This document shows positions 56,476 through 64,000 of a DNA stretch of 64,000 nt, in pieces (within the stretch, counting starts at the first letter, position 1; every line of letters starts with the position of its first letter). Location of the stretch: NCBI GenBank assembly GCA_022760435.1, contig JALEFY010000029.1, positions 142,714-206,713 of the forward strand, written 5' to 3'. The notes under the pieces are model-generated. The model searched no databases. It saw only the letters and a list, made by a program, of their open reading frames with translations, and had not been told where the DNA came from. Both the position numbers and the translations under genes were made by a program. Source of the stretch: Neomegalonema sp. (GTDB lineage Bacteria > Pseudomonadota > Alphaproteobacteria > Rhodobacterales > Rhodobacteraceae).

Positions 56476-56856
56476 ATGAGCCCGCTTTTCACCCAACGCG
56501 ATCTGGATACGGCCCAGCAATTGCTCGCGCTCGATCGCGCCGCGCTCCTCGCCCGCTATGATGATGCGCAACCGGGTATGCCCGCGACCGGAATGGTGAT
56601 GATGGCTCAGATTGTGCTGGGGCTCTTTGGCGGTGGCTCGGCGCAGCAAGCGTCAAAACGCTTCAATCAGCAGATGCAACCGGTCGTGGATCGCGATCCC
56701 GATGCCCAGACCCTGCTGAGTGCGCAAGAGCCGGATGCAGGTGCAAGGCTGCTTTGCCAGATCGCGCGGCTCGCTGGCGACAGGATCGCAGAGCCGAGAG
56801 ACAAGCTGATGGTCCTGTCGGCGCTGATGCTGAAATCACGCGCAACGCCCGGCTGA
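56476..56856 (+). CDS. Unrecognised 126-residue protein
   Basis: A soluble or weakly membrane-associated protein of 126 residues, with one mildly hydrophobic segment (GMVMMAQIVLGLFGGG, about 39-54). The ATG at 56476 has a perfect AGGAGG seven bases upstream, which supports a real gene. It follows flgD by 81 bases and ends five bases from the convergent polyprenyl synthase. No family recognised. Confidence 0.55.
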   Translation: MSPLFTQRDLDTAQQLLALDRAALLARYDDAQPGMPATGMVMMAQIVLGLFGGGSAQQASKRFNQQMQPVVDRDPDAQTLLSAQEPDAGARLLCQIARLAGDRIAEPRDKLMVLSALMLKSRATPG

Positions 56857-56860
56857 CAGC

Positions 56861-57970
56861 TCAGGTGGCGCGAGAGATAACGAACTCGGCAACGTCAATG
56901 AGCGCCTGGCGCATCGGGCTCGGCTCGAACACATCGAGGGCCGCCCTGGCCTCATCCACATGCGCCCTCGCCCGGGCAACCGTACGCTCGATCCCGCCAC
57001 CGGCCCGAAGATAATCAAGCGCCTGCTCCAGGTCGCCTTCCTCCTGCTTGCGCTTGCAGATGCAGCGCTCCCAGAAGGCACGCTCTTGCGGGCCTGCTTG
57101 GGCATAGGCGTGGATGACGGGCAAGGTCGCCTTGCCCTCGCGAAAATCATCGCCGACATTCTTGCCCAACGCAGCGGCGGTACCGCCATAATCGAGCGCA
57201 TCATCAACGAGCTGAAACGCGACCCCGAGCGCATCGCCATAGGTCGTCAGCGCCTGCTCCTTCGCCGGATCGGCCTGCGCGATCACGGCACCCACGCGGG
57301 TTGCGGCCTCGAACAAGGCTGCGGTCTTGCCGCGAATCACCTGCATGTATTGGCGATCATCTTCCGAGATGGTGTTGGCCAGGGTGAGCTGGAGCACCTC
57401 GCCTTCGGCAATCACCGCCGAGGCCTGGGCCAGAATGTCGAGCACCCGGATGTTGTCGGTCTCGACCATGAGCTGGAAGGAGCGCGAGAACAGATAATCG
57501 CCAACCAGAACCGGCGCCTTGTTGCCCCACAGGATATTGGCGCTGGCGCGGCCCCGGCGCCGATCGCTTTCATCGACAACATCATCATGGAGCAAGGTCG
57601 CGGTGTGGATGAACTCCACCGTCGCCGCCAGCCGTATATGATGCTCGCCCTGATAGCCGCAAAGCTGCGCCGCCGCCAATGTCAGGACCGGGCGTAATCG
57701 CTTACCCCCTGCCTCGATCAGATGCGCGGCCAGTTCCGGGATCAAGGGGGCGGCCTGCGAACTCATCCGCGCCCGGATCAAATCATTCACCTTGCCCATA
57801 TCTTGGGCAACTAAAGCTTGGAGACGGTCGAACGCTGCCCTACCTTCAAACGCGAGAGTGGCCTTGGCAATATCCCCCTGCTCGAGCGAATTGTTCGTCA
57901 TCGCGGACGTATCGCTGGCCGCCATTTCGCTTGTGGCTTGTGGCAGTGTCGGCTTTACGGATTGGGCCAA
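56861..57970 (-). CDS. Long-chain polyprenyl diphosphate synthase (ubiquinone side chain)
   Basis: A 369-residue trans-prenyltransferase, likely octa- to decaprenyl diphosphate synthase for ubiquinone. The two aspartate-rich motifs are LLHDDVVDESDRRRG (Asp129/130) and VDDALDYGG (Asp255/256). GGKRLRPVL marks the substrate arginine-lysine site. An N-terminal extension of about 40 residues is poorly conserved; starts at 57925 or 57901 are possible. It is divergent from the DUF2007 gene across 61 bases. This ispB-DUF2007-trmN6 neighbourhood recurs in alphaproteobacteria. Confidence 0.93.
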   Translation of the reverse strand: MAQSVKPTLPQATSEMAASDTSAMTNNSLEQGDIAKATLAFEGRAAFDRLQALVAQDMGKVNDLIRARMSSQAAPLIPELAAHLIEAGGKRLRPVLTLAAAQLCGYQGEHHIRLAATVEFIHTATLLHDDVVDESDRRRGRASANILWGNKAPVLVGDYLFSRSFQLMVETDNIRVLDILAQASAVIAEGEVLQLTLANTISEDDRQYMQVIRGKTAALFEAATRVGAVIAQADPAKEQALTTYGDALGVAFQLVDDALDYGGTAAALGKNVGDDFREGKATLPVIHAYAQAGPQERAFWERCICKRKQEEGDLEQALDYLRAGGGIERTVARARAHVDEARAALDVFEPSPMRQALIDVAEFVISRAT

Positions 57971-58031
57971 GGGTGGCCTCCCTGCTCAAATGGGTCGTTA
58001 CGCTGTGTCAACGAGGATCGGAGACGTCCAG

Positions 58032-58277
58032 ATGGAAGAGCTTTTCCGAACAAACGATCCGGCATTGATTGCCTTTGCCAGCGCAATGCTGTCAGGCGAG
58101 GATATAGCGGTCCAAATATTCGACGTCCATACGAGCATTCTGGAAGGGTCATTGGGCTTTTTGCCACGCCGCGTGATGGTCCCGCGCACGCAACTGGAGA
58201 AAGCGCGGGCGATCTTACGCGATCTGAAGGATGAAATCGGCGAGGAATTGCAACCTGGGCCAGGAGAATCGTGGTGA
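58032..58277 (+). CDS. DUF2007 domain protein
   Basis: An 81-residue protein of the DUF2007 type, short ferredoxin-like fold proteins with unproven signalling roles. The core is EELFRTNDPALIAFASAMLSG and VMVPRTQLEKARAIL. The stop overlaps the start of the methyltransferase gene (GTGA), so they are cotranslated. Confidence 0.8.
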   Translation: MEELFRTNDPALIAFASAMLSGEDIAVQIFDVHTSILEGSLGFLPRRVMVPRTQLEKARAILRDLKDEIGEELQPGPGESW

Positions 58278-59080
58278 GCGGGCCACCAGAGGCAGGCGAC
58301 GGGCAGCCGCCCGATCTTGGCGACGCGGATCTGACCGATGATGCCTTTCTCAATGGCAGGGTGAGGCTTTGGCAGCCGCGCGCGGGATATCGGGCCGCCA
58401 CCGACCCGGTGTTTCTGGCCGCCGCCTGCCCCGCGCGTCGGGGCGAGCAAGTACTCGATGTCGGCTGCGGCGCCGGAGCCAGCGCGCTGTGCCTGTCGGC
58501 ACGCGTGCCCGGCGTGGTCATTTATGGCGTGGAGCGCCAAGCTGCCTATGCCGCGCTTTCTTGCCGGAACGCCGCCCGCGCCGGGCGCGACTGGAAGGTC
58601 TGGCCGGACGATATCGCAGCGCCGTCAGCAACGCTCAAGGCGATGAGCTTCGATCATATCATCACCAATCCCCCCTTTTACGCTGCCGATGCTGCCATCC
58701 CCCTGATCGCGCCGAGCAAGGATCAGGCGCATCGCGAAACCGTTCCCTTGCATCAATGGATCGATTTTTGCCTGCGCCGCCTGCGCCCGCGCGGGACCCT
58801 GACGCTCATTCACCGGATCGAAAGGCTGCCCGAGATCCTGCTCGCCTTGCATGAGCGCGCGGGCGGCACGATCGTATTTCCGCTCTGGCCACGACGGGCG
58901 GTTCCAGCCAAGCGCGTCATTGTGCATAGTGTAAAGGAAAGCCGGTCTGCCTTTTGCTTGTCCGCTGGCATGATCCTGCATGATCAGCCTGGAAATGCGT
59001 TTTCGAGCGCGGCGCAGGCTGTCTTGCGTGATGGTGCCCCGATCGAGCTTCGCAGCAGCAGCTCATCATCCAATGTCTGA
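58274..59080 (+). CDS. tRNA1(Val) A37 N6-methyltransferase-like (TrmN6/YfiC)
   Basis: A 268-residue class I methyltransferase. The SAM loop is VLDVGCGAGASALC (about 60-73), and the N6-adenine catalytic motif is NPPFY (about 131-135). The N-terminal NGRVRLWQPRAGYRAATDPVFLA matches the YfiC/TrmN6 group. GTG codons at 58271 and 58274 are both possible starts; 58274 has AGGAG at seven bases and overlaps the DUF2007 stop. Confidence 0.85.
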   Translation: MSGPPEAGDGQPPDLGDADLTDDAFLNGRVRLWQPRAGYRAATDPVFLAAACPARRGEQVLDVGCGAGASALCLSARVPGVVIYGVERQAAYAALSCRNAARAGRDWKVWPDDIAAPSATLKAMSFDHIITNPPFYAADAAIPLIAPSKDQAHRETVPLHQWIDFCLRRLRPRGTLTLIHRIERLPEILLALHERAGGTIVFPLWPRRAVPAKRVIVHSVKESRSAFCLSAGMILHDQPGNAFSSAAQAVLRDGAPIELRSSSSSSNV

Positions 59081-59093
59081 GGAGAGTACGTCC

Positions 59094-60290
59094 ATGGCGC
59101 GCGATGCAGCCCCGATCCCGAACAGCATTCAGGCAATGAGCGCTGAGATGGCCGAATGGCGGCAGGATTTTCACGCCCATCCCGAACTGGGCTACCAAGA
59201 GCACCGCACCGCCAGCGTGATCGCCGAGAAGCTGCGCGCCTTCGGCCTTGACCGCGTCGAGACCGGGATAGGCGGCACCGGCGTGATCGGCGTGCTGCAT
59301 GGTGAGGGCGGCGTGCCGGGATCGGAAGAGAACGCGATCATGATCCGCGCCGATATGGATGCTCTGCCGATGAGCGAGGAGACCGGGCTTGCCTACGCCT
59401 CCCAAAATGACGGGCGGATGCATGCTTGCGGGCATGATGGGCACACAACCATGCTGCTCGGCGCCGCGCGGCATCTGGCGGAGACCCGAAACTTCAAGGG
59501 CACGCTCTATTTTTGCTTCCAGCCTGCCGAGGAAGGTGGCGCTGGCGCGCGCGCGATGATCGAGGACGGGCTGTTCGAGCGCTTTCCCTGCCGGGCGGTT
59601 TTCGGGCTGCATAACTGGCCGAGCCTGCCGGTCGGTCAGTTTGCGGTAAAAGCCGGACCGATGCTGGCGGGGGCGGACGAGTTTCGCATCACCATCAAGG
59701 GCCGGGGCGGCCATGCTGCCAAGCCGGACAAGGCGCGCGACCCGATCCTGGCCGGCGCACAACTGGTCAGCGCCATGCAATCCGTGATTGCGCGCTTCAC
59801 CGATCCGCTACAATCGGTGGTGCTCTCGATCACTCAGTTCCATGCCGGGAGCGCCTTTAATGTCATCCCCGAGGAAGCTCAGCTCGCCGGAACCGTGCGC
59901 TGCTTTGATGAAGCCACCCACACCAATGTCTATGATCACATGCAGCGGATCTGCGATGGCATCGCCGCAGCCTACGATCTCGAGATCGTTCTCAATCGCG
60001 GAGCGCAGAAATATTATCCGCCGACCCTCAATGACACTGCGGTGAGCGAGCAGGTACGTTCGGTTTTGGAGGAGATCACCGGCGAAGGGATGCTCCATAC
60101 CGATTTCCCGCCGACCATGGGGGCAGAAGATTTCGCCTTTTACAGCCGACTCAAGCCGAGCTGCTTTGTCTTCACCGGAAATGGCGATACAGCGTCGCTG
60201 CACAATCCCAAATATGATTTCAACGATGAAGTCCTGCCCCACGGCACCGCCTATTGGGCGCGATTGGTTGAAACCCTGCTGCCGCGCTAG
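59094..60290 (+). CDS. M20-family amidohydrolase/aminoacylase
   Basis: A 398-residue metallo-amidohydrolase of the HipO/AbgB-like M20D group. Metal-binding motifs are IRADMDALPM, ACGHDGHTTMLLGAA and PAEEGGAGA, and a dimerisation domain lies in the middle. It probably cleaves N-acyl amino acids. The ATG at 59094 has GGAGAG seven bases upstream. A hairpin terminator overlaps its stop codon. Confidence 0.9.
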   Translation: MARDAAPIPNSIQAMSAEMAEWRQDFHAHPELGYQEHRTASVIAEKLRAFGLDRVETGIGGTGVIGVLHGEGGVPGSEENAIMIRADMDALPMSEETGLAYASQNDGRMHACGHDGHTTMLLGAARHLAETRNFKGTLYFCFQPAEEGGAGARAMIEDGLFERFPCRAVFGLHNWPSLPVGQFAVKAGPMLAGADEFRITIKGRGGHAAKPDKARDPILAGAQLVSAMQSVIARFTDPLQSVVLSITQFHAGSAFNVIPEEAQLAGTVRCFDEATHTNVYDHMQRICDGIAAAYDLEIVLNRGAQKYYPPTLNDTAVSEQVRSVLEEITGEGMLHTDFPPTMGAEDFAFYSRLKPSCFVFTGNGDTASLHNPKYDFNDEVLPHGTAYWARLVETLLPR

Positions 60291-60307
60291 CGGGCAACAG
60301 GGTTTTT
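60271..60307 (+). terminator. Intrinsic terminator overlapping the amidohydrolase stop
   Basis: AAACCCTG (60271-60278) pairs with CAGGGTTT (60298-60305), with a short GCC/GGC inner stem, and a T-run follows. The hairpin begins 17 bases before the TAG stop at 60288-60290. Confidence 0.7.
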
Positions 60308-60322
60308 GGGCCGGTCCGATCG

Positions 60323-62587
60323 TCAGGTGAACTTGTTGTCCCGCGGGAAGCCGCGCGGGGCATCCGCACCGGCGCTGGCACGCGCGCCGATCCAGCTCGC
60401 GAGCGCGGTCTCCGTCCGGGTCCGGCCCGCCGGATCATGCCATGACAGACCATTCGCCCGCTCGAAAGTGGTGACATCGGCCAGCTCGAATTGCTGCCGG
60501 GCGAATTTGAGCTTTTGCAAGATCACCCCCTTGCCCCGACCCATCTCCGGCAATTCGTCGAGCGGGAAGACCAGCAGCTTGCGGTTTGAGCCGACAGCGG
60601 CGACCATGTCCCCGGATACAAGCGCACAGGCAACCGCCTTGTTGCCCTCATCGACGATGAGCACCTGCTTGCCGGACCGGGTCTGCGCCACGGCATCATC
60701 CTCGGCGACGATGAAGCCCTTGCCATCGCTACCGGCAACAATGCGCTTGGTGCCGGGCCGATGGACGAACAGATCGACGATCTCGTCCTCCTGTCCGAGG
60801 TCAATCATCAACCGCACCGGCTCGCCCATGCCGCGCCCGCCGGGCAGCTTGTCACAGGCGAGCGTGTAGAACCGCCCGTTCGAGCCGAACAGCATCAGCT
60901 TGTCGGTGGTCTCCGCATGGAAGACGAAGCGGCCCGTATCGCCATCCTTGTACTTGATCTCGGCATCGAGCGGCTGATGGCCCTTTTGCGCCCGCACCCA
61001 GCCATGGGCCGAGCAAATCACCGTGATCGGCTCGCGCTCAATCATCGCCTCCAGCGGCACTTCCTCGATCTGCGGCGCATCCTCGATCGTGGTACGGCGC
61101 GCGCCATCCTTGCTCGCTTTGCCGAATTTCTCGCGCACCTCGCGGATCTGGGTGCCGACCCGCTTCCATTGCAATTCCTCATCGCCGATCAGGGCGTTGA
61201 GCGCGTCCCGCTCGTCCTGAAGCTCCTCACGCTCCTTCTTGATCTCGAATTCCTCGAGCCGACGCAGCGAGCGCAGCCGCATGTTGAGGATCGCCTCGGT
61301 CTGCACCTCAGTGAGGCCGAACTCGGCCATCATGATCGGCTTGGGCTCATCCTCGTTACGGATGATCTCGATCACCCGGTCGAGATTGAGATAGGCGATC
61401 AGATAGCCTTCGAGGATCTCGATGCGCCGATCGACCTTCTCGAGCCGATGGCGCGAGCGGCGCACCAGCACTTCGCGGCGGTGATCGAGGAACACCCGCA
61501 GCATCATCGGCAGGTCGAGCACCTCGGGGGTGCGGCCGTCCTTGAGGACGTTCATGTTCAGCGGGAAGCGGATCTCCAGATCCGACTGGCGAAACAGCGT
61601 CTCCATGAGCAGCGCCGGATCCACCGTCTTGGCCCGCGGCTCGATGACGATGCGCACATCCTCCGCCGATTCGTCACGCACATCGCCAAAGATCGGGATT
61701 TTCTTGGCGGTCACAAGCTCGGCCAACCGCTCGATCAGCTTGCTCTTTTGCACCTGATAGGGGATCTCGGTGACGATGATCTGCCAGGTGCCGCGACCCA
61801 GATCCTCGACCTGCCAACGCGCCCGCAGCCGGAACGCACCGCGCCCGGTCTTGTAGGCTTGCAGAATTGAGGAGCGCGGCTCGATCAGGATGCCGCCGGT
61901 CGGGAAATCCGGGCCGGGGACGAAATCCACCAGCGTCTCGACCGTTGCGCCGGGATACTTGATGCAGTGAAGCAGCGCATCGCATAGCTCGCCGACATTA
62001 TGTGGCGGGATGTTGGTGGCCATACCAACCGCAATCCCGCTCGATCCATTTGCCAGCAGATTGGGAAAGGCCGCCGGCAGCACCGCGGGCTCTTCTTCCG
62101 AGCCGTCATAATTGGGCTGGAAGTCAACCGCATCCTCGTCGAGCCCATCGAGCAGTAGCGTCGCGATCTGCGTGAGCCGCGCCTCGGTATAGCGCTGCGC
62201 GGCGGGGTTATCGCCGTCGATATTGCCGAAATTGCCCTGACCATCGACCAGCGGATAGCGCACGGCGAAATCCTGCGCGAGGCGCACCAGCGCGTCATAG
62301 ATCGCCTGATCGCCATGGGGGTGATAGTTACCCATCACCTCCCCGACGATCTTCGCGCATTTCTTGAACGCGGTGGTCGGATCGAGCTTGAGCCCACGCA
62401 TCGCGAACAGAATCCGCCGATGCACAGGCTTCATGCCATCGCGCGCATCGGGCAAGGCCCGGTGCATGATCGTCGAGAGCGCATATTGCAGATAGCGATC
62501 GCCAAGCGCGCGGCGCAGCGATTCAGCCGATACATTGCCGGGCGAGCCGTCCGGGCCCGCCCCATCTAGGTCTAGTACATCCGTCAT
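60323..62587 (-). CDS. parC: DNA topoisomerase IV subunit A
   Basis: A 754-residue topoisomerase that unlinks replicated chromosomes with ParE. The catalytic tyrosine lies in AAQRYTEAR, and the quinolone-determining region is [19 protein letters not shown]. The C-terminal beta-pinwheel (from about 525) lacks the gyrase GyrA-box, which supports ParC over GyrA. The ATG at 62587 is three codons inside the frame. It is convergent with the amidohydrolase. Confidence 0.94.
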   Translation of the reverse strand: MTDVLDLDGAGPDGSPGNVSAESLRRALGDRYLQYALSTIMHRALPDARDGMKPVHRRILFAMRGLKLDPTTAFKKCAKIVGEVMGNYHPHGDQAIYDALVRLAQDFAVRYPLVDGQGNFGNIDGDNPAAQRYTEARLTQIATLLLDGLDEDAVDFQPNYDGSEEEPAVLPAAFPNLLANGSSGIAVGMATNIPPHNVGELCDALLHCIKYPGATVETLVDFVPGPDFPTGGILIEPRSSILQAYKTGRGAFRLRARWQVEDLGRGTWQIIVTEIPYQVQKSKLIERLAELVTAKKIPIFGDVRDESAEDVRIVIEPRAKTVDPALLMETLFRQSDLEIRFPLNMNVLKDGRTPEVLDLPMMLRVFLDHRREVLVRRSRHRLEKVDRRIEILEGYLIAYLNLDRVIEIIRNEDEPKPIMMAEFGLTEVQTEAILNMRLRSLRRLEEFEIKKEREELQDERDALNALIGDEELQWKRVGTQIREVREKFGKASKDGARRTTIEDAPQIEEVPLEAMIEREPITVICSAHGWVRAQKGHQPLDAEIKYKDGDTGRFVFHAETTDKLMLFGSNGRFYTLACDKLPGGRGMGEPVRLMIDLGQEDEIVDLFVHRPGTKRIVAGSDGKGFIVAEDDAVAQTRSGKQVLIVDEGNKAVACALVSGDMVAAVGSNRKLLVFPLDELPEMGRGKGVILQKLKFARQQFELADVTTFERANGLSWHDPAGRTRTETALASWIGARASAGADAPRGFPRDNKFT

Positions 62588-62647
62588 GCACCGCATATAG
62601 CGGCAGCGTCGGTTAACCGCCTAGATGAAAAACGCGAACCGGTCAGA

Positions 62648-63526
62648 TTATCGCGTCGGAACCGGGTCGCCTTCGCCACGGTAGTCGTAAAAGCCGCGGC
62701 CCGACTTGCGGCCGAGCCAGCCAGCCTCGACATATTTCACCAGCAACGGACAAGGCCGATACTTCGTGTCTGCCAGCCCATCATGCAGCACATTCATGAT
62801 CGCAAGGCAGATATCGAGCCCGATGAAATCCGCGAGTTGCAGCGGGCCCATCGGGTGATTGGCACCCAGCCGCATCGCGGTGTCGATCGAGCTGACCGAA
62901 CCCACGCCCTCATAGAGCGTATAGACCGCCTCGTTGATCATCGGCAGCAGGATCCGGTTGACGATAAAGGCCGGGAAATCCTCGGCGGTCGCGGTGGTCT
63001 TGCCCAGCGCATCGACGACATCACGCACGGCGGTGAAGGTTGGTTCATCGGTGGCGATGCCGCGAATGAGCTCGACGAGCTGCATCACCGGCACCGGGTT
63101 CATGAAATGCAGGCCCATGAACCGCTCCGGCCGATCGGTCGCGGCGGCGAGGCGGGTGATCGAGATTGAGGAAGTGTTGGAGGTCAGGATCGCTTCCGGC
63201 TTCACGATTGGGCAGAGCGAGGCGAAGATCTTCTTCTTGATCTCTTCATTCTCGCTCGCCGCCTCGACCACCAGATCGACCTCGGAAAAGCCCTCGACGC
63301 TCTCCAGCAGCTTGAGCCGCCCGAGTGCGGCCGCTCTCTCTTCCTCGGAGATCAGCTCGCGGCGCACCTGACGGTCCATGTTCTTGGCGATAGTCGCCGG
63401 TGCCTTTTGCAGCGCAGTATCCGAGACATCAAACAACCGGACATCGTAATTGGCGAGGGTAAAGACATGCGCGATGCCGGTGCCCATTTGGCCCGCACCC
63501 ACCACTCCGACGGTCTTGATTGTCAT
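62648..63526 (-). CDS. 3-hydroxybutyryl-CoA dehydrogenase
   Basis: A 292-residue NAD(P)-dependent dehydrogenase of butyrate/polyhydroxybutyrate and fatty-acid metabolism. The Rossmann motif is VGVVGAGQMGTGIAH (about 6-20), and the catalytic His is in GLHFMNPVPVMQLVE. The ATG at 63526 has GGAGAAA upstream; an extension to 63592 is not conserved-looking. It follows etfA on the same strand by 139 bases, as in the common etfBA-hbd arrangement, where electrons from acyl-CoA oxidation pass to the ETF. Confidence 0.94.
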   Translation of the reverse strand: MTIKTVGVVGAGQMGTGIAHVFTLANYDVRLFDVSDTALQKAPATIAKNMDRQVRRELISEEERAAALGRLKLLESVEGFSEVDLVVEAASENEEIKKKIFASLCPIVKPEAILTSNTSSISITRLAAATDRPERFMGLHFMNPVPVMQLVELIRGIATDEPTFTAVRDVVDALGKTTATAEDFPAFIVNRILLPMINEAVYTLYEGVGSVSSIDTAMRLGANHPMGPLQLADFIGLDICLAIMNVLHDGLADTKYRPCPLLVKYVEAGWLGRKSGRGFYDYRGEGDPVPTR

Positions 63527-63665
63527 GATTTCTCCGAAGAACTGTCTGCTGATTTGCCGCAAACAGTTCGTCGGCTGGGGCGCATCCGTCAAGTACTGAT
63601 ATGACGCGGCGCGCGCCGTGGCGAGAAGGGGCGAGCGGGGCGCCCCTCCTACCTTTGTAAAATGA

Positions 63666-64000
63666 TCAGCCGAGCTTGGCGATCTCGTCCTTGAGCGCCG
63701 GCACTGCCTCGAACAGGTCAGCGACGAGGCCGTAATCGGCGACCTGGAAGATCGGGGCTTCCTCGTCCTTGTTGATCGCGACGATGATCTTGCTGTCCTT
63801 CATCCCCGCCAGGTGCTGGATCGCGCCGGAGATGCCGACCGCGATATAGAGCTCGGGGGCGACGACCTTGCCGGTCTGGCCGACCTGATAATCGTTCGGC
63901 GCATAGCCGCTATCGACCGCCGCGCGCGAGGCGCCGACCGCGGCGCCCAGCGCATCCGCCAGCGCATCGATCAGCTTGAAATTCTCTTCCGAGCCGATCC
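63666..64000 (-). CDS. etfA: Electron transfer flavoprotein alpha subunit, C-terminal part (cut by window edge)
   Basis: The last about 111 codons of EtfA, running out of the right edge. The FAD-binding signature [20 protein letters not shown] and then [20 protein letters not shown] are diagnostic. The protein ends [15 protein letters not shown]. EtfA/EtfB accept electrons from acyl-CoA dehydrogenases. The gene is 139 bases upstream of 3-hydroxybutyryl-CoA dehydrogenase on the same strand. Confidence 0.93.
   Translation of the reverse strand, partial: IGSEENFKLIDALADALGAAVGASRAAVDSGYAPNDYQVGQTGKVVAPELYIAVGISGAIQHLAGMKDSKIIVAINKDEEAPIFQVADYGLVADLFEAVPALKDEIAKLG

Overview
The window looks like a chromosomal segment from a GC-rich alphaproteobacterium. 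The flagellin-flaF-flbT set, the bacteriophytochrome with a His-Arg-x-x-Asn (HWE-type) kinase box, the alphaproteobacterial NDUFA9-like complex I gene, aerobic hemF and the etfA-3-hydroxybutyryl-CoA dehydrogenase pair all point there. A Caulobacterales, Maricaulales or Parvularculales-like, probably aquatic, host fits best. The species cannot be read from the sequence. No insertion sequence, phage gene, integrase or CRISPR array is visible.

Region 1 (1-9.9 kb): the 3' part of an RTX-type SGNH esterase, an alpha/beta hydrolase head-to-head with a family 4 glycosyltransferase, the Na+/H+ antiporter nhaA, thrS, and an arsenate operon arsR-GAPDH-arsJ. The arsenate promoter overlaps a perfect inverted repeat and predicts a leaderless mRNA. 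Region 2 (9.9-16.7 kb): modABC molybdate transport, a Crp/Fnr regulator, and heme oxygenase plus bacteriophytochrome (bphO-bphP). The bphP kinase has lost its ATP-binding region through a deletion with frameshift, leaving a detached response regulator. A tRNA-Leu(CAG) follows. Region 3 (17-33.3 kb): mostly housekeeping genes. These are NDUFA9-like, uppP, a gltD-membrane protein-GFA protein-gltB operon, hemF, an ABC exporter, aroC, thpR, and a DUF1127/LysR pair.

Region 4 (33.3-37.5 kb, minus strand): the operon flagellin-flaF-flbT followed by an 804-residue protein. That protein has DUF1217-like modules on both sides of an RTX beta-roll, with poly-threonine tracts as borders. Region 5 (37.8-53.4 kb): a complete-looking aryl-polyene (xanthomonadin-like) pigment cluster. 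One tightly overlapped minus-strand operon carries a methyltransferase, a glycosyltransferase, a lipoprotein, two hotdog dehydratases, an LpxL-type acyltransferase, a LolA-like protein, an MMPL exporter, a ketosynthase and its inactive partner, a ketoreductase, a flavin halogenase-like enzyme, an acyl carrier protein, a membrane protein and an AMP-ligase. A divergent plus-strand operon carries a PlsC-type acyltransferase, an FkbO/Hyg5/XanB2-type chorismatase and a MipA-like outer membrane protein. The chorismatase would supply a hydroxybenzoate starter in place of the cinnamate-type starter of many other aryl polyenes. The halogenase-like enzyme suggests the aromatic head may be halogenated.

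Region 6 (53.5-56.9 kb): flagellar genes (FlgN-like, rod-binding protein, fliK, flgD) and one unknown ORF. Region 7 (56.9-64 kb): a polyprenyl diphosphate synthase, a DUF2007 protein, a TrmN6-like methyltransferase, an M20 amidohydrolase, parC, 3-hydroxybutyryl-CoA dehydrogenase and the 3' end of etfA at the right edge.

All calls come from reading the translated sequence and motifs; no database search was run.
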